Assembly: GCF_030272615.1 (NCBI RefSeq)
Contig: NC_081405.1
Location: 20,282,047-20,346,046, forward strand
Origin: Cryptomeria japonica
Lineage: Eukaryota > Streptophyta > Pinopsida > Cupressales > Cupressaceae
Direction of reading: 5' to 3'
Length of the DNA stretch: 64,000 nucleotides
The notes under the pieces were generated by a model. It worked only from the letters and a program-made list of their open reading frames with translations, was not told the DNA's origin and did not search any database. How positions within the stretch are numbered: position 1 is the first letter of the stretch; each line of letters starts with the position of its first letter. This document shows positions 34,211 to 46,423 of the stretch, in pieces. The position numbers were made by a program, and so were the translations under genes.

Positions 34211-35040
34211 ATATGTTTAGTCATCTTAGCACTTTTCATGATTAAATGGTGCTTATCAATCTAATCTTAATTTTAAAATTTTATATAAATATTATCTTCC
34301 TATTAATAGCAATAAATTTCTTTCAATAAAATAAAATTTTCTATTCTTTATTTTGATAGAAATATACTCAAAGTTGTTTAATAATTTTGTCCATTGAATT
34401 TATAGTCAAGTGCAACAAATGCCCACCATATTGGTCAAATGCTTTAACCATGGAACAAAATAAAAAAGTATTACTCATCGTGTCTCCACAATAGACTGCT
34501 AAATTTTATAGGATTATTTTTTCATTAAATGAATATATAGGTTGACAAAAGGTTCCTTTAATAAATGATAAATGATATATAAGATGCATTGTAGTTTGGA
34601 AAATAAAAATTTCTCTACTTTTTCTATATTTCATCTCACATTCCACTTCATTTAGATAATTTGAATTTATGACTTTTACATATCCACCTAACCTCGCTAG
34701 TTTTAGTCCACTAGTTTAAAAGATGCTCTAGGATATGAATTTAGGTGAATAACATAGAAAATGAATATGACTAGTTTAAAAGATGTTCTAGAATATGACT
34801 TTTACAAATCTTTCAAATTTCTAGTCAAATATAGAGAATGAATGCCATGTTGGCCAAAAGCTTTACCCTTGGAATAAAATCAAAGACCATAACTCATCTT
34901 GTCTCCACAATAATTTTAATTTTATTTATTGGATTAATTTTTACATTAAGTAAGTCTATAGGCTGACAAAATGTTCCTTTGATAAAGTATATGTAAGGTA
35001 CAAAGTATTTTGGTTAAATTTATTTTCTATATTTCATCTT
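34211..35040. repeat. Continuation of the 0.9-kb repeat family
   Basis: After the composite element, sequence homologous to the array resumes (tcatgattaaatggtgctta, then the box variants at 34433 and 34853 and the ttctatatttcatctyac segment). This confirms that 25467-34210 interrupts one repeat tract. Confidence 0.7.
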
Positions 35041-36920
35041 ACGTCTAACATGGAGACTCCTTTACCCCACTAAATGGACATGAATGATGTTAAAAAATAT
35101 GTGTGTCCTCCAACGAGGATCAATCCTTATTCATACATTCATCCTTTTGGTGCTTCACAATATCCCTACACCACCAATTTCGATGAGGTTTATGATGAAA
35201 GTCCTTCCCCATTAAAGTTTCATATGCATTGCAATGCTGACTTTGACATGCTTTCTAAACAAGGTTATAGTGGACATAGTCCTAGATATATGGAACAAGG
35301 AATCAAGGTCCATATAGATCTTATATCTTGTTATGGTATAAATTCCCCTACTTCTCCTTTGACTACACACATGTCTTCACATGACATGAATCACTCTCCT
35401 TTCTCTAGAGAAGACCAAATCTTGTTCAAATCCCTAAGAGACTATTTGATCACTCTTTCACCATTAAAATTTATGGAACTCAATAAAGTAACCACACAAA
35501 TTTCTTCTTTTGTACTTATATCATCCCATGTATGGTCTTACTTTTGTTGATTGTTAAAGTCTCTAAGAGATAAGTTAAGTCTTTAAGAGATAAGTTAGTA
35601 AAATGAACCATTCTTATAACATGTCATATTCAACTTCTTCTTTCAATTTCTCATGTAAATAAATAACATTAGTTGATATTATGTTTCTCCTCACTATGTG
35701 ACATTAGTATCTTACCTATTGGGGGCTCATTGTCATTCATGGTGGTACGATTTCATTTGAAATCATACTTGGGTAGCAACATAATAGCCTAGTTATTCTT
35801 GTCTCTATGTGGAGAGGCAAGAATAGTTTGTTTGATCATTCCTTTCTCCTTCTTAAGGATCCACTTTCCCTTTATTGAGTTGCATTTGAACTATAAGGAT
35901 CTTTTCTTGATTGTGGAGGTGCATATCCCTGATGAGGATCTCCTCCCTCTTATTAAAAAGAGGATCCCTAATGAGGTTATTTTCCTTGTTTTAGATGTGT
36001 CTTTATAAATGATGTCTCTTTGGTGTTGAAAGTGTATCCCCTTTCATAGAAATAGAAAAGGTATATCATTGGTCATCTCCCCTTTTCTTTTGAGCGAAGA
36101 TGTCATCTTTGTTAAAATATCTCCCCTTGGAGGACAATATCTTTAGGTAAAGATCTCTTCCTCCTTTGTTAATCATGCATCCCTCAAAAGGATCCCTTTT
36201 CACTTATTGCAAGATATATTTTTTACAACTATCTCTTCCTTGGTCCAAAGAGCTATTCCCTCTTTATCTAAGAGCTATTCCCTCTTTAGCTAGAAATGTG
36301 TGTGCATTGTTACTTAAAGGATATCTCCTTAGTGATGAAGGTTTTTATCCTTGTCTTCTATTTTTACCAAGTAAGACATCAACATTGAGCTATGTTGACA
36401 TCTTAAAGGGGTAGCATATATGCGGCATCATTATTGCTTAATTTGTAGTTACATTTTTGTAGATTTTCTTACAAACAATGCTTTGTTTGGTTATCCTTGT
36501 TGCAGTGTCCTATGAACACCTTTTTCCCAGTTGTTTTTCTTGTAAAATGAAATCTTTTCTTGTCAAACTCCTTCCTTTTCCAGGATGAGTTGACTAGCAT
36601 AACACAACTTGCTACACCTTTTGACTCTACTTGCACTGTATCTTAGGATGAGTAGACTAGCATAACTTATCTTGCTAGACCTTTTGATTCTTCCTTTCCT
36701 TTTCACACAAATCACACAACAAAATGCAATTTGTTGTCCCATAGTATTCATGTTTCATGGGTCACCTAGCATAACACAACTTGCTAGCCCATGGAATCCA
36801 TGTTCCTTTCCTCTCTCTTTCATAGATCACCTATCATAACATAGCTTTCTAGCATGTGAAATCCATGCTTTTCTTTCTCTTTTCCCCCCGTGAACTCATA
36901 GCATAACACAACTTGCTAGT
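35041..36920 (+). other. 3' region of a second Tat-like element, with an unrecognised ORF at 35074-35550
   Basis: The 158-codon frame (begins MDMNDVKKYVCPPTRINPYS) is the longest intact one in the stretch. It has no motif I know. It lies upstream, in the same sense, of a polypurine tract and LTR start at 40604-40616, so it may be a residual element ORF. Further frames at 35799-36414 are Leu/Phe-rich and probably chance. At 36570-36920 the phrase TAGCATAACACAACTTGCTA recurs about five times. Confidence 0.35.
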
Positions 36921-37633
36921 GACGTGGGGACTTTTGATAGTCATAACTTTTGACTCGGTTATCTGTTTGGGCTGAAATTTGACATGGGGGTGTATCGTGA
37001 GGATTTATTTGGATTTCCAACCTAACCCAGTTCAATTATTCTTCAAATTGATGCATTTTTTAGGGCCTAATTCCTTCATATAAGGCCTCAAAATTGGTTT
37101 TTAGTGTTTTTTTTGAGATATTCTCGTTTTTGTTTTTGAAGTATCTTTTAATTTATGAATGTAATATCTTGGTGAGTTGATGAGAAGTTTCACTCAAGTT
37201 AACACTCAATAATTGTAAATTTTCATAGTCATTCGAATCGATATAGAAATTACCAAAAATGACAAAAAACTGATTTTGTGAAAATTTGCTAAAAAGGGTA
37301 ATTTTTTTATGGTAGTTTGTGAATAATGAAGAACAATTAATCTGATCTATGATCTCTTTCTGTTTGTTTTCTTATTCTCTTGTTACTGGTGAATTTCTAG
37401 TTGTAATCTGGTTACATAATTTGGTATCAGAGCAGGAAGATGGCTAGGAGAGGAAGAGGAAGAGGAAGAGGAGGTCTTGCCCAGATGAATAGAGAAATGC
37501 AAAACCTCCAAAGGTAGGTAGCAACAAAGTAGTTGGTGAATAATGAAGAACAATTAATTTGATCTCTGATCTCTTTCTGTCTCTTTTCTTATGATTATGT
37601 TAATGGTGAATGTATGGCTATAATTTGGTTACA
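36920..37633 (+). mobile_element. Rearranged LTR unit with primer-binding site and Arg/Gly-rich gag start
   Basis: A TG...CA-bounded LTR-like segment (36920-37417) is followed by TGGTATCAGAGC (37423-37434) and, at 37441, ATG with MARRGRGRGRGGLAQMNREM, a plausible gag N-terminus. About 100 bp later the LTR 3' part (gtgaataatgaagaacaatt to ggttaca) repeats at about 37538-37633. This is LTR, PBS, truncated gag, partial LTR: either a mini-element or the product of unequal recombination. No target duplication was found. Confidence 0.6.
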
Positions 37634-40603
37634 TCATCACATCATCTAGTCATTTGATCATGGTTTCTTTTCTCATCACTTGATGCAAGCTCTTTCTCTT
37701 TCCATGTGACCACTTATGCTCTTGCAATAGAATTCCAAGAATGATATTTGTAGTTGATACATGTTGATTATCAAGGACTTTGAGCCTTAGTTCTTAGTAC
37801 TAACCGCTTTTTGGTTGTCCTTTTGTGTTCCTTTTTGTTTTGTCTTTGTTTGCATTTTTTCCCTTTTGTTTGCATTTTGCTTTGTTTGTGTCTTTGTATG
37901 TGATTGTGTGAGTTAAGATCCTAAGCTTGGGGGCTTGTTCCCTTGGATTTAGTGATGTCTTATCTCTTTATAATCTTTCTCCCAATTGATCATGTCTCTC
38001 TCTCTCTTTCTTCTCCTTTACCATGAGAATGAACATGAGTTCATACCCTTGCTAAAGTGGGGGCTAAATTTACTAATGTAAATTGCAACCCCTTACAATT
38101 TTACACTCATTTTTGTGTCCTTGCTTCAGTTTGTTTTCTCCTAGCTCTTTTCCAAGTGTATTTTTGACCTTTGTACTACAAAATTGGAGTCATATATGTA
38201 CATGGTGATCTGAACCTTTGTCTTGGGACTGAGCACACCTTATCCACACCTAATTCATCATGTTCTAGGAGGAGAAAGGCATTTGGGCATCCTTGTCCCT
38301 TTACTCTAGGCCCAATTTTGAATATGTCAATGTTTGGTTCTTGTAAGTGATACTTCAATATTACCATTGGAGGTTAGCCTAATTTATTAAATACCTTGAG
38401 AACCCTATGTAAGAGCACTATTTCAATTCATTTATACATCCACACATATTTATCAATATAAAATCAATTTATCCATCTACAAGTATCCAGGTGACATTTC
38501 ATCCCACCATATTCTTCAAACATTCCTCAGATATGAGCATTATGGAGCAACACATTGTAGCAATCTTCATACAATCATGTTTTTATGATTGATTTGATTA
38601 TGTCATGTCATTTTATTGCATCAAAAATTGTGATTGTGCATTCAAAGAGCATTGCATCATCAACCATCATCAACTACAAGAAGTTTGAGGTATAATATTT
38701 ATCATTCTACTTTAGAGATTTCCTTTCAATTTATCAATTTCATTCAAAGGTTAATTCCAATCCAGGGACCTAGGCAAAACCCTACCAAACAAAACTATTT
38801 CCCTCCTTTGTATGTGTAGGTGACAGATTCAGGAAACAACAAATATAGAATCGAAAAAGAACATTCAAAGACACATATAACCATCTTTTGCAAAGGTTAA
38901 AAAGTGTGGACAAGGTTGCTTGCACACCATTGTCTGACACTTTTTTGACTAAATTTTGGGAAAACGCTCAAAACGACATCCCGATCCTAAAAAACATATA
39001 TGTTGCATGTGTCTAACACTCCTCGATAGTGGCACCCAAGCACCATTGTCCTACATTTTGGAGTCCAAATTTTAGACATAGGTTCCTCTCTACTTCCTAT
39101 TTCTAAATATGTACTTTATGACTACTTATCTAATCTAAAATTGTTTGTGCATGGTGATTATTTCCAATTCCACATCTCTAACCATAGGTATTACATTAAA
39201 TTCATATATTTCAATTGCTTATTTTCATCTCAATCAATGAGAGTTAAATCCAATATGCATTCAACCCTCTTCCTTGTAGACTTGAGGTTGAATTTATTGT
39301 GTGTTAATTCCTTGTTCACATAGCTAAACTAATGGATCCTCATTTCCAACCATTAAACTATTTTCAACCATCAACCTATCCCCCAACCCATAACCCCTAC
39401 TCTACCACTTCCCATGAATTTTCTAGACTTTACCATATGTAATGGTTTCAACATAATGACCGCACTACACCTAGCATGGGACATCTAAAATTCATCTTTC
39501 ATCCATTCCAATCCTTCCATATTATCCATTAATGATATAGATAATATAGTCACACTTCCTCCATCCCACCATCCAAATACCTTTATATCCCCTCTCCACC
39601 ATCTAACATCCTCTCATCATGCATTGCATTGAGCATCCTAGTGCCTCATCATCCATGACCTATTCAGAATGGGGCATATTATTCCTCCATGACATAGTCC
39701 TTGGATATTACATCTAAACCCATACATCTATTTATCATGAGTCTTCATCTTTTTTCCATTCGCTATCAACAATCTATTTATCAACTCTTATCCTATCGAG
39801 CAATACAAATATTATAAGAAAATATTGATCCATGCTTTCCTTGCTAAAGAAATCTAAGTATATCATCCAATTGCATCCATTGGTCTTGTTCCTAGCCTCA
39901 ATGTAAGCCTTGATAAAAGTCCAATAATCATCATTGGGATTTAACGTTCTCAACCCTTATGTTATTTTATTATATATAATTCTCATATCAACAAAATTCT
40001 TCTTTCATCAATCAAATATAGATTTTTAACTTGATTAATGCAACATCATGTTTGTCTTTGAATCATTTTACATGTGTTTTCTTTCTTATTTGTGCAAATG
40101 ATCAATTTTCTTATATTACTATCAGTCCTTGCATCCTACCTACCACAATGGTATAATGGTCTTTCATATCATGGTGCTTTACAATACAAGGTGGTTTATA
40201 ATTTTTTCTTATACATGCAACACATAGTCACCTTGGTCTTCTATACCTTGGTGCATAAAATCCAATACAATATAAAACAAAGAATGTTAAATCTAATGTA
40301 TCATAACATAATCCCTTGCATCCCGACTCCTCATATTTTATGCAACCACTTCATTCATAATCCATTTTCACCTATATTTTAACCTCCTCTCTCCATATCT
40401 ATATTGAAAGATAATTGTCTTCCATCTTTTTATACATTTTGAGATCATTCATATGTTCTCTATGCTTGCCTATCCTCTCAAAGGGGCATCATCATCCCTA
40501 TCACCATTCCTCCTAGTCACTTCTTCAAATGACTAGGGCATTCCCTAGTCTAACTAGCTTTATTCTTCTTTGAAATGATGCTACTTCATGGCACCAACTC
40601 ATA
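37634..40603 (+). other. Long non-coding 3' region of a Tat-like element
   Basis: Nearly 3 kb with only short chance frames. A long pre-LTR untranslated region is common in Tat/Ogre-type Ty3 elements; the polypurine tract and LTR start at its right end support this. No protein motif seen. Confidence 0.4.
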
Positions 40604-41500
40604 CAGAGAAAAAAATGTAGACACCTAAAACTGACACATTGTCACTTTAATTAATCACCTAACTATTTTTTCTATAGTTTTGATTAAATAATTTCCTATT
40701 TATTCATTCAATTAATGATTTGATTTTCATATATTTTAGTAAAATAATATTTTATTATTTAATTAATAAAATAACTATTCATCACTATTAAGTTGACCCT
40801 ATTTCTACCTTTTAAATCATTAGTCATCCCTCTTCTATGGTCTATCCTGCATCATCATCCAAAAAATTAAATAGATAAATTTATTTATTTAATTCTATTT
40901 TCCATCCACTTTTCATTAAAGTGAGCTAAAACCAATTAGCCCATCAATACTCCACTTGCACATTCTTAACCCTCATTAATCCTCTTGAATCATATGCACA
41001 TCCTTTCAAAAGTGTGCATAGGCATGGGCTTTTGTACATAAGGTATTGATATTTGTCATGTGACAAGTTTGGTATATGTCACAAGTACTCTTTCAATCTT
41101 TTCCATCTACTTCTTCCAAGGGATCCATCAGCCAATTGAATACAAGTTTTCTTTCCTCATCCTCCCAGACCTCTCAAGTAGTTTGAGAACCCTTGATCCT
41201 TAAAATCTATGCTAATCATCAAATCTCTCATCCCAAAGAATATAAATTAGATGCAACCAATTAATTTTAAATATTGTCTCCTTACACAATGTTATGTTGC
41301 TACGAAGGGTACTCACACATCTTCTTAGAGAATGAATACCATATCTTAGTGCAACAAGGGTTGGTGTTGGTGATATTTTTTTGTTATTTTCATCATCATT
41401 TTAATCCTTATTCTTAATTAAAGTGTTGCATATATTGTGAGTAGGATAAATTAGTTTAATTTAAATTTTTCTTGTATGCTTTCATTTTGTATAGATACAC
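40604..41500 (+). mobile_element. Polypurine tract and LTR of a Tat-like element
   Basis: The tract AGAGAAAAAAA (40604-40615) directly precedes TGTAGACACCTAAAACTGAC at 40616. The first 15 bases of that LTR start match those at 25467, so both belong to one LTR family in the plus orientation. The LTR 3' end was not located; the given end is a guess. Confidence 0.6.
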
Positions 41501-42040
41501 CTAGTTCCAAGATCTTAATAGAGTCTTGCAAGGGCTAGTTGAGCTCTGTATAGCTCTATGCATTTTTAGGGTTAGACATGTAGACTATAAGAATATTTTT
41601 GTACCAATTCATCCTATCCAAGTAATTTTCTATCTCTTTAGGAAGGACAAAACTTGTAGATTTAGGAAATGAAGCTCAATCATAGGAGAAACTAGAGGAA
41701 AAAGGTACTTCAAAGTGGAACTCAAATTTCTATGCTTGAAGGTAGGAATCTAATAACAAATGATTGAATTGTGATAGTATAACATTACATGCACATGATT
41801 ATAGATATGAACACAAATGAAGCAAATACCTTAGATAACCATCTAATTTATTACATACCCAAACATCTATTATCCCAATTTTTCTTGGACCATATGTAAA
41901 ATTATTGTTAAGAAGGAACAACACAAAGAAAAATAGTCATATTATATTGCTTACAATCAACTATGATGTCAAAAAAATTATTAGGGAGTTGACACTCAAT
42001 AACATTACATATCGAATGATGTATTGAATTAGGTTGTATG
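41500..42040. other. AT-rich stretch without recognised features
   Basis: No coding region, repeat or structural RNA recognised. It may contain the remainder of the preceding LTR. Confidence 0.4.
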
Positions 42041-42540
42041 TTTTTTTATATTAATAGCAACAAAACAAGGGTGTTGTCCCAAAATACAATAGCCCAGAGG
42101 GCGAAAAGTCAACTATATAACTAGTAGCCGCACATTAATCGCATACTATGAAGTTTAAAAACAAAACTAGAGAGCACCTACGGTAAACTAAAAGAGACTA
42201 GCCCTAAGCACTTCCACAATATACTAGCATAGTGATTAATAGTCATACCAAAATTAACCAAACTACTTAAGGAAGCCAAACTGATGGCCTTCTACTACTC
42301 CACATTAGGGAGATTGATGTGGATCATTCTCCATAAGTGTCTTCACCATTGTTATTAGAGTGTGTGGTATCATTTTCTAGGGCAAAAGTAACATAATGGT
42401 TTGATTAAAAGGAAGAGGAGGGATGATACCATAGGATAACATGTAGATCAATGGGCAAAAGGGATGAATAAGTAATTATTAAGGGACATAGCATCATTGA
42501 GGCAATTATGGGTGGGGATAGAGATTGTTTATTTCTTGTG
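42040..42540 (-). mobile_element. LINE 3' end
   Basis: On the minus strand the sequence ends with GGGCTATTGTATTTTGGGAC, then AACACCCTTGTTTTGTTGCT and an A-run (T-run 42041-42048). Plant L1-like 3' UTRs close in this way. The preceding 400 bp are stop-ridden and not assignable to an ORF2 domain. The upstream end is approximate. Confidence 0.5.
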
Positions 42541-43710
42541 CATTAAGAAAGCATAATAGTTGAAGAGTATTGAAATCCTATAAATCTTAGTCTTAATCAC
42601 ATTCTCAAATTTTTGCATATTATTTTTCATATTTATATATGATGTAAATTTTTGTATAAGAGTAGCCCATTTCAATACATTACTCTAATATCTAAAATGC
42701 AAAGTAGTAAAATATAATTTTAATTTAAACAAGTATATGTTTAGCGACAAAAAATATTCCTTACAAAAGTATCTAAGAATAACTTAGTATAATTCAAATT
42801 TTAGATAAATAGAAGGATCTAAATATGATTAATAAGATAAGTCAACTATGGCAAAAAAATTCCATGTGATGTATTGAAACATAAAGAGATTTGAGTCTAT
42901 CTTAAAATTAGATTGGTGTTGATTTTGACTTATGTAACATTGCAATAGAGATTCATAAATTAGGAATTGATATGGGATTTTAGGTTAGATAGATGAGATG
43001 ATCAAAACATGAGAATATGAGATCTTAAGACACAATTGTGTTCCTATGATTTATCCCAATTAGTGTAGTTATGTTTCGATGGCTCAATCCCATCATTACA
43101 AAAATAGATCTTCAATGCTTGTAGAAAGTGCTTTCTTGAAGTAAATTAAGGAAAACAATGTGATAATAATGAGTAATATCTATATATTTAGACACATGTA
43201 GATGTAAATTCAAACATTGTAGTGCCTAGATTGATGGTAACAATCATATCATAGTATTGACAATCTTGAAAGGGGGGACTTTGAAATGCAAAAAAGGTTG
43301 ATGAGACTGCACCTGTAATTTTGTCCAAGATATATAATTAAAAGCATGGTGCAATCCAAGATGTGAAATTCTAAACTTGTGCATTTTGCATACTCGAGTG
43401 AGAGGTTTTGGTTTGATGTCAATTAGTATATCAAAGGAACTAAATTGTGTTATCAAATTTCAACAATCCATGTGATTATCTTTGTTGTTTTTGGATTTGA
43501 TTATGTGTCATTTTTTTATCATCAATATTTCGGGTCATAATCCGTGGTCCATCATTCAAATATAGAAACAACAAAGATAACTAAATTATGTAATAAAATC
43601 ACATTTCAAAAACACCAACACAAAATGACAAAAAAATATACACTTCTCTCTTCTTCAATATGCAAACTACAATATTAAAATTGAATGAAAATAAAATTTA
43701 AAAAATTGAA
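42540..43710. other. AT-rich stretch without recognised features
   Basis: No coding sequence supported. The open frame 43244-43456 on the minus strand has no motif. Confidence 0.4.
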
Positions 43711-43721
43711 TTTAATAATGG

Positions 43722-44098
43722 AATTTTTTTTTTTTGATGGAGGTCCAGACCAACGAGCATGGCAGCCCAGCAAGGGCATGAAGCCCGCAAGCTGCCAGCC
43801 CAGCAAGGGCCTTCACACAATAATTTTTGCCACCCGATATGGGGGCACGAGCCAATAGGCTGAACCTCTTCGGCTAAGAGCCAAGGACTGAGGGGTATCC
43901 GTTCCGCCAAATTCGTCCGGGGCACGATCCCAACCTCATCCCTTATGATGTCGGAGCCTTGCACTCAGCAAGACTTGATCCTTGGTGGGCTCATTTGGAG
44001 CCATTCAACTTCACTAGTAGACCAATAGAATTTTTGGATACTTGTTTTAGTAAAAAGTAAGCATCAAAATTAAATAATAATAACTTAGAATTTTAGGG
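43722..44098 (-). mobile_element. SINE-like retroposon (copy 2)
   Basis: The homologue of 13987-14390 in reverse orientation. Shared stretches include ATCAAGTCTTGCTGAGTGCA, ACATCATAARGGATGAGG, GGATACCCCTCAGTYCTTG and GTGCCCCCATATCGG. On the minus strand the head has a textbook A box TAGTGAAGTTG, with GGATCAAGTCT as B box 35 nt later. The element ends in an A-run (T-run 43724-43735). A 17-bp direct repeat tttaataatggarttt(t) (43711-43727 and 44099-44115, one mismatch) is the best target duplication; a shorter alternative, AATRGAATTTTT, is also present. Only one 3' module, unlike copy 1. Confidence 0.72.
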
Positions 44099-44115
44099 TT
44101 TAATAATGGAGTTTT

Positions 44116-46423
44116 GCATTCCTATTAAAACACTTGTTTTCATTAGTTGATAAGATCCATAAACATATAGTCTAATCAAATAGGGGATAAGTAGTGGGCT
44201 GGCCTTTTTACTCCCAAGAATGACACTTTAACAAATAAAGATAGTTGAGGATGTTCCAGAGGACACATGGCAACGGTCACATTTTCATATATAGTAAAAA
44301 GAGACACGTGTCATATGGGAGGTGAGTGCGTGGTCATGTGAGTTAAACATGTGAAACTAATTATATAGGTTTGTCTGCCATAATTGTAAGTAGGTTTTCA
44401 ACGTGCAAAGGAAAATGGAGCACTCAAATGGATTTATGAGTCCCCCACTTCCCTCAATATGCAACGTCGGTGATAATGATGACTTCGGAAAAAAAAATTT
44501 ATATTATATTATATTATTTCTCTCTGCCCCCTCGTAGTCCTCAATGGTACTACATTCAGTTATCACTTTGATAGTTGTGCACCTTTTTTTGTTATTGGTC
44601 AATTTTGTATTATATATGATTTGACTTTAAAAGTTTTAAATATGAGATTGATGGTATAAGTTTATATGGTTTGTCATTTATTGATATTTAATGATATGTA
44701 ATCAATTATCAAGGGCAAATTCTTTGAATTGAAAACTAATAATTTGTTGGTTTTTCCAATGGATTACATGAGATATCTTAAAGATTTGCCAAATTTTGTA
44801 TTAATAGAGAATGGCCAACTAACATGAATCAACTGTGAGGTTGAATTCTTCTATACTTTTGGTTCTACAAGACCAAGTCGAGTTCACATATAATAATACT
44901 TAGGGCACTTCTAGATTCAACTACATGTAATTTGTCTGAAATCAACATTTTAGATCACACTACATGATCTATCATCAAGATGAGAGAGTTGTTGAGAGAA
45001 AAAAAATCACCCTAATGATGGATCATGGAGTGTGATCTGAAACATTGATGCAAATAAATTACACGCAGTTGATTCCAGAAGCGCAACACAATAATACCTA
45101 AGGATTTATTTCTTCTCACAATGTGGGTATTGTTAATAAAGATGTTCTAAAATTTTGATCAAGAATGCATGAATTCAAGACAATTTGGTCAGATTTCTCG
45201 ACATTTTGTAAATGTTGGTCCTACGAACATATAAGCCTACTTTTAAATACAAAAGGGAATATTGAAATTAAACGATATTCAATATAATTGTTGTGATTCT
45301 GCTTGATGGAGTTAAACTTCTTTTATCAATGCCTATCCTCGGATATGGAGTCCAACTGAGAATATCAAATAAACTAGAGATTCATCAATTAGCTTGAGAC
45401 CATTGGGTTCTCAATATTAATGCCATACATTAGTATACCCAATTGATTTCTAATTCAAGTTGTACTTATATATCTACAATACTATATTTAGACCTTTAAA
45501 TATTGTTCAAAGCTATTTAATCTACTCCTTGAGAAGATGTATACAACAATAAATACACCATATCATTGACATAGAGATGAAATCAACGAAACTTTTTCAT
45601 TAATTCAATGAAAATCTAAATATAATATAAGAAGACAACCAAATCATAATTTATATATCCATATTGCTCATTCTAATCAAAATTTGATTACAACAATATG
45701 CATTGATAATATAAGAATTCTTCAATATATTTGAAAACACACTTTACAAAACAAGATTGGGCCTCCAAAACTTAGATAATAAATCCTTTCAAAATGGCCT
45801 TGATTTCCTTTTTATAAGAACAAGGGAGCAACAAGCTTTGGGCCATGTACATATGCAAGATATTCATTTGATAAACAAAAGAATATGCCAGAGGCATTTT
45901 TGAGAGACTACAAGACAAAATAATTTTTTCTTACCAACAAAGAGAAAATTTCAGCTATAGAAATCATTGGAGAAAGGCTCAAAACTTGAGGAAGATTCTC
46001 CACCTTCAAAATTAAATTTAGCTGATGTAATCGCATGAGTAAATTGCATGGTTGTAGGATGATGAAATGACATGAAATTTGTATTTGAATACCGATTGGA
46101 ATGTAGATAAAATTTATCTTCACTTCACTCAATTTCCAAATACTAAGGGGGCCTATGACTAGATGAGATGGTAAAAGTAGTCCACCAAATGACACATTGA
46201 AATGTAAATCAAATTTGTGTTTGTTTCATTTCACCAAAATTTCAAACAATACCAATGGACAACTAAGGTGGCAATGTGGAACCCCAAGTAATGGTTGAGT
46301 TGACATGCAACTCACACTTACATTCTTCTTCATTCTATAAGGCAAATATGTCATCAATTCTGATGCAAGGGCTATGCCTATTATATTCATCTCCCAATAG
46401 TGTTCCAACTTATTGTTGGAGAT
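44116..46423. other. Non-coding stretch between the SINE-like copy and the nested LTR elements
   Basis: Apart from the foldback at 44945-45055 and a TATTA run at about 44499-44520, no feature is supported. Minus-strand frames at 45908-46435 have no recognisable motif. Confidence 0.4.
44945..45055. mobile_element. Foldback MITE-like element (copy 2)
   Basis: The left arm with TTTTAGATCACACTACATGA and TCTATCATCA pairs with the right arm TGATGGATCATGGAGTGTGA plus TCTGAAACATTGATGCAA. Arm sequences match the foldback at 19301-19452, with a shorter loop. Confidence 0.68.

Noticed and set aside
44300-44320. G-box ACACGTGTCA with a nearby TATA-like sequence as a gene promoter
   Set aside because: No coding region or recognisable transcript follows on either strand.
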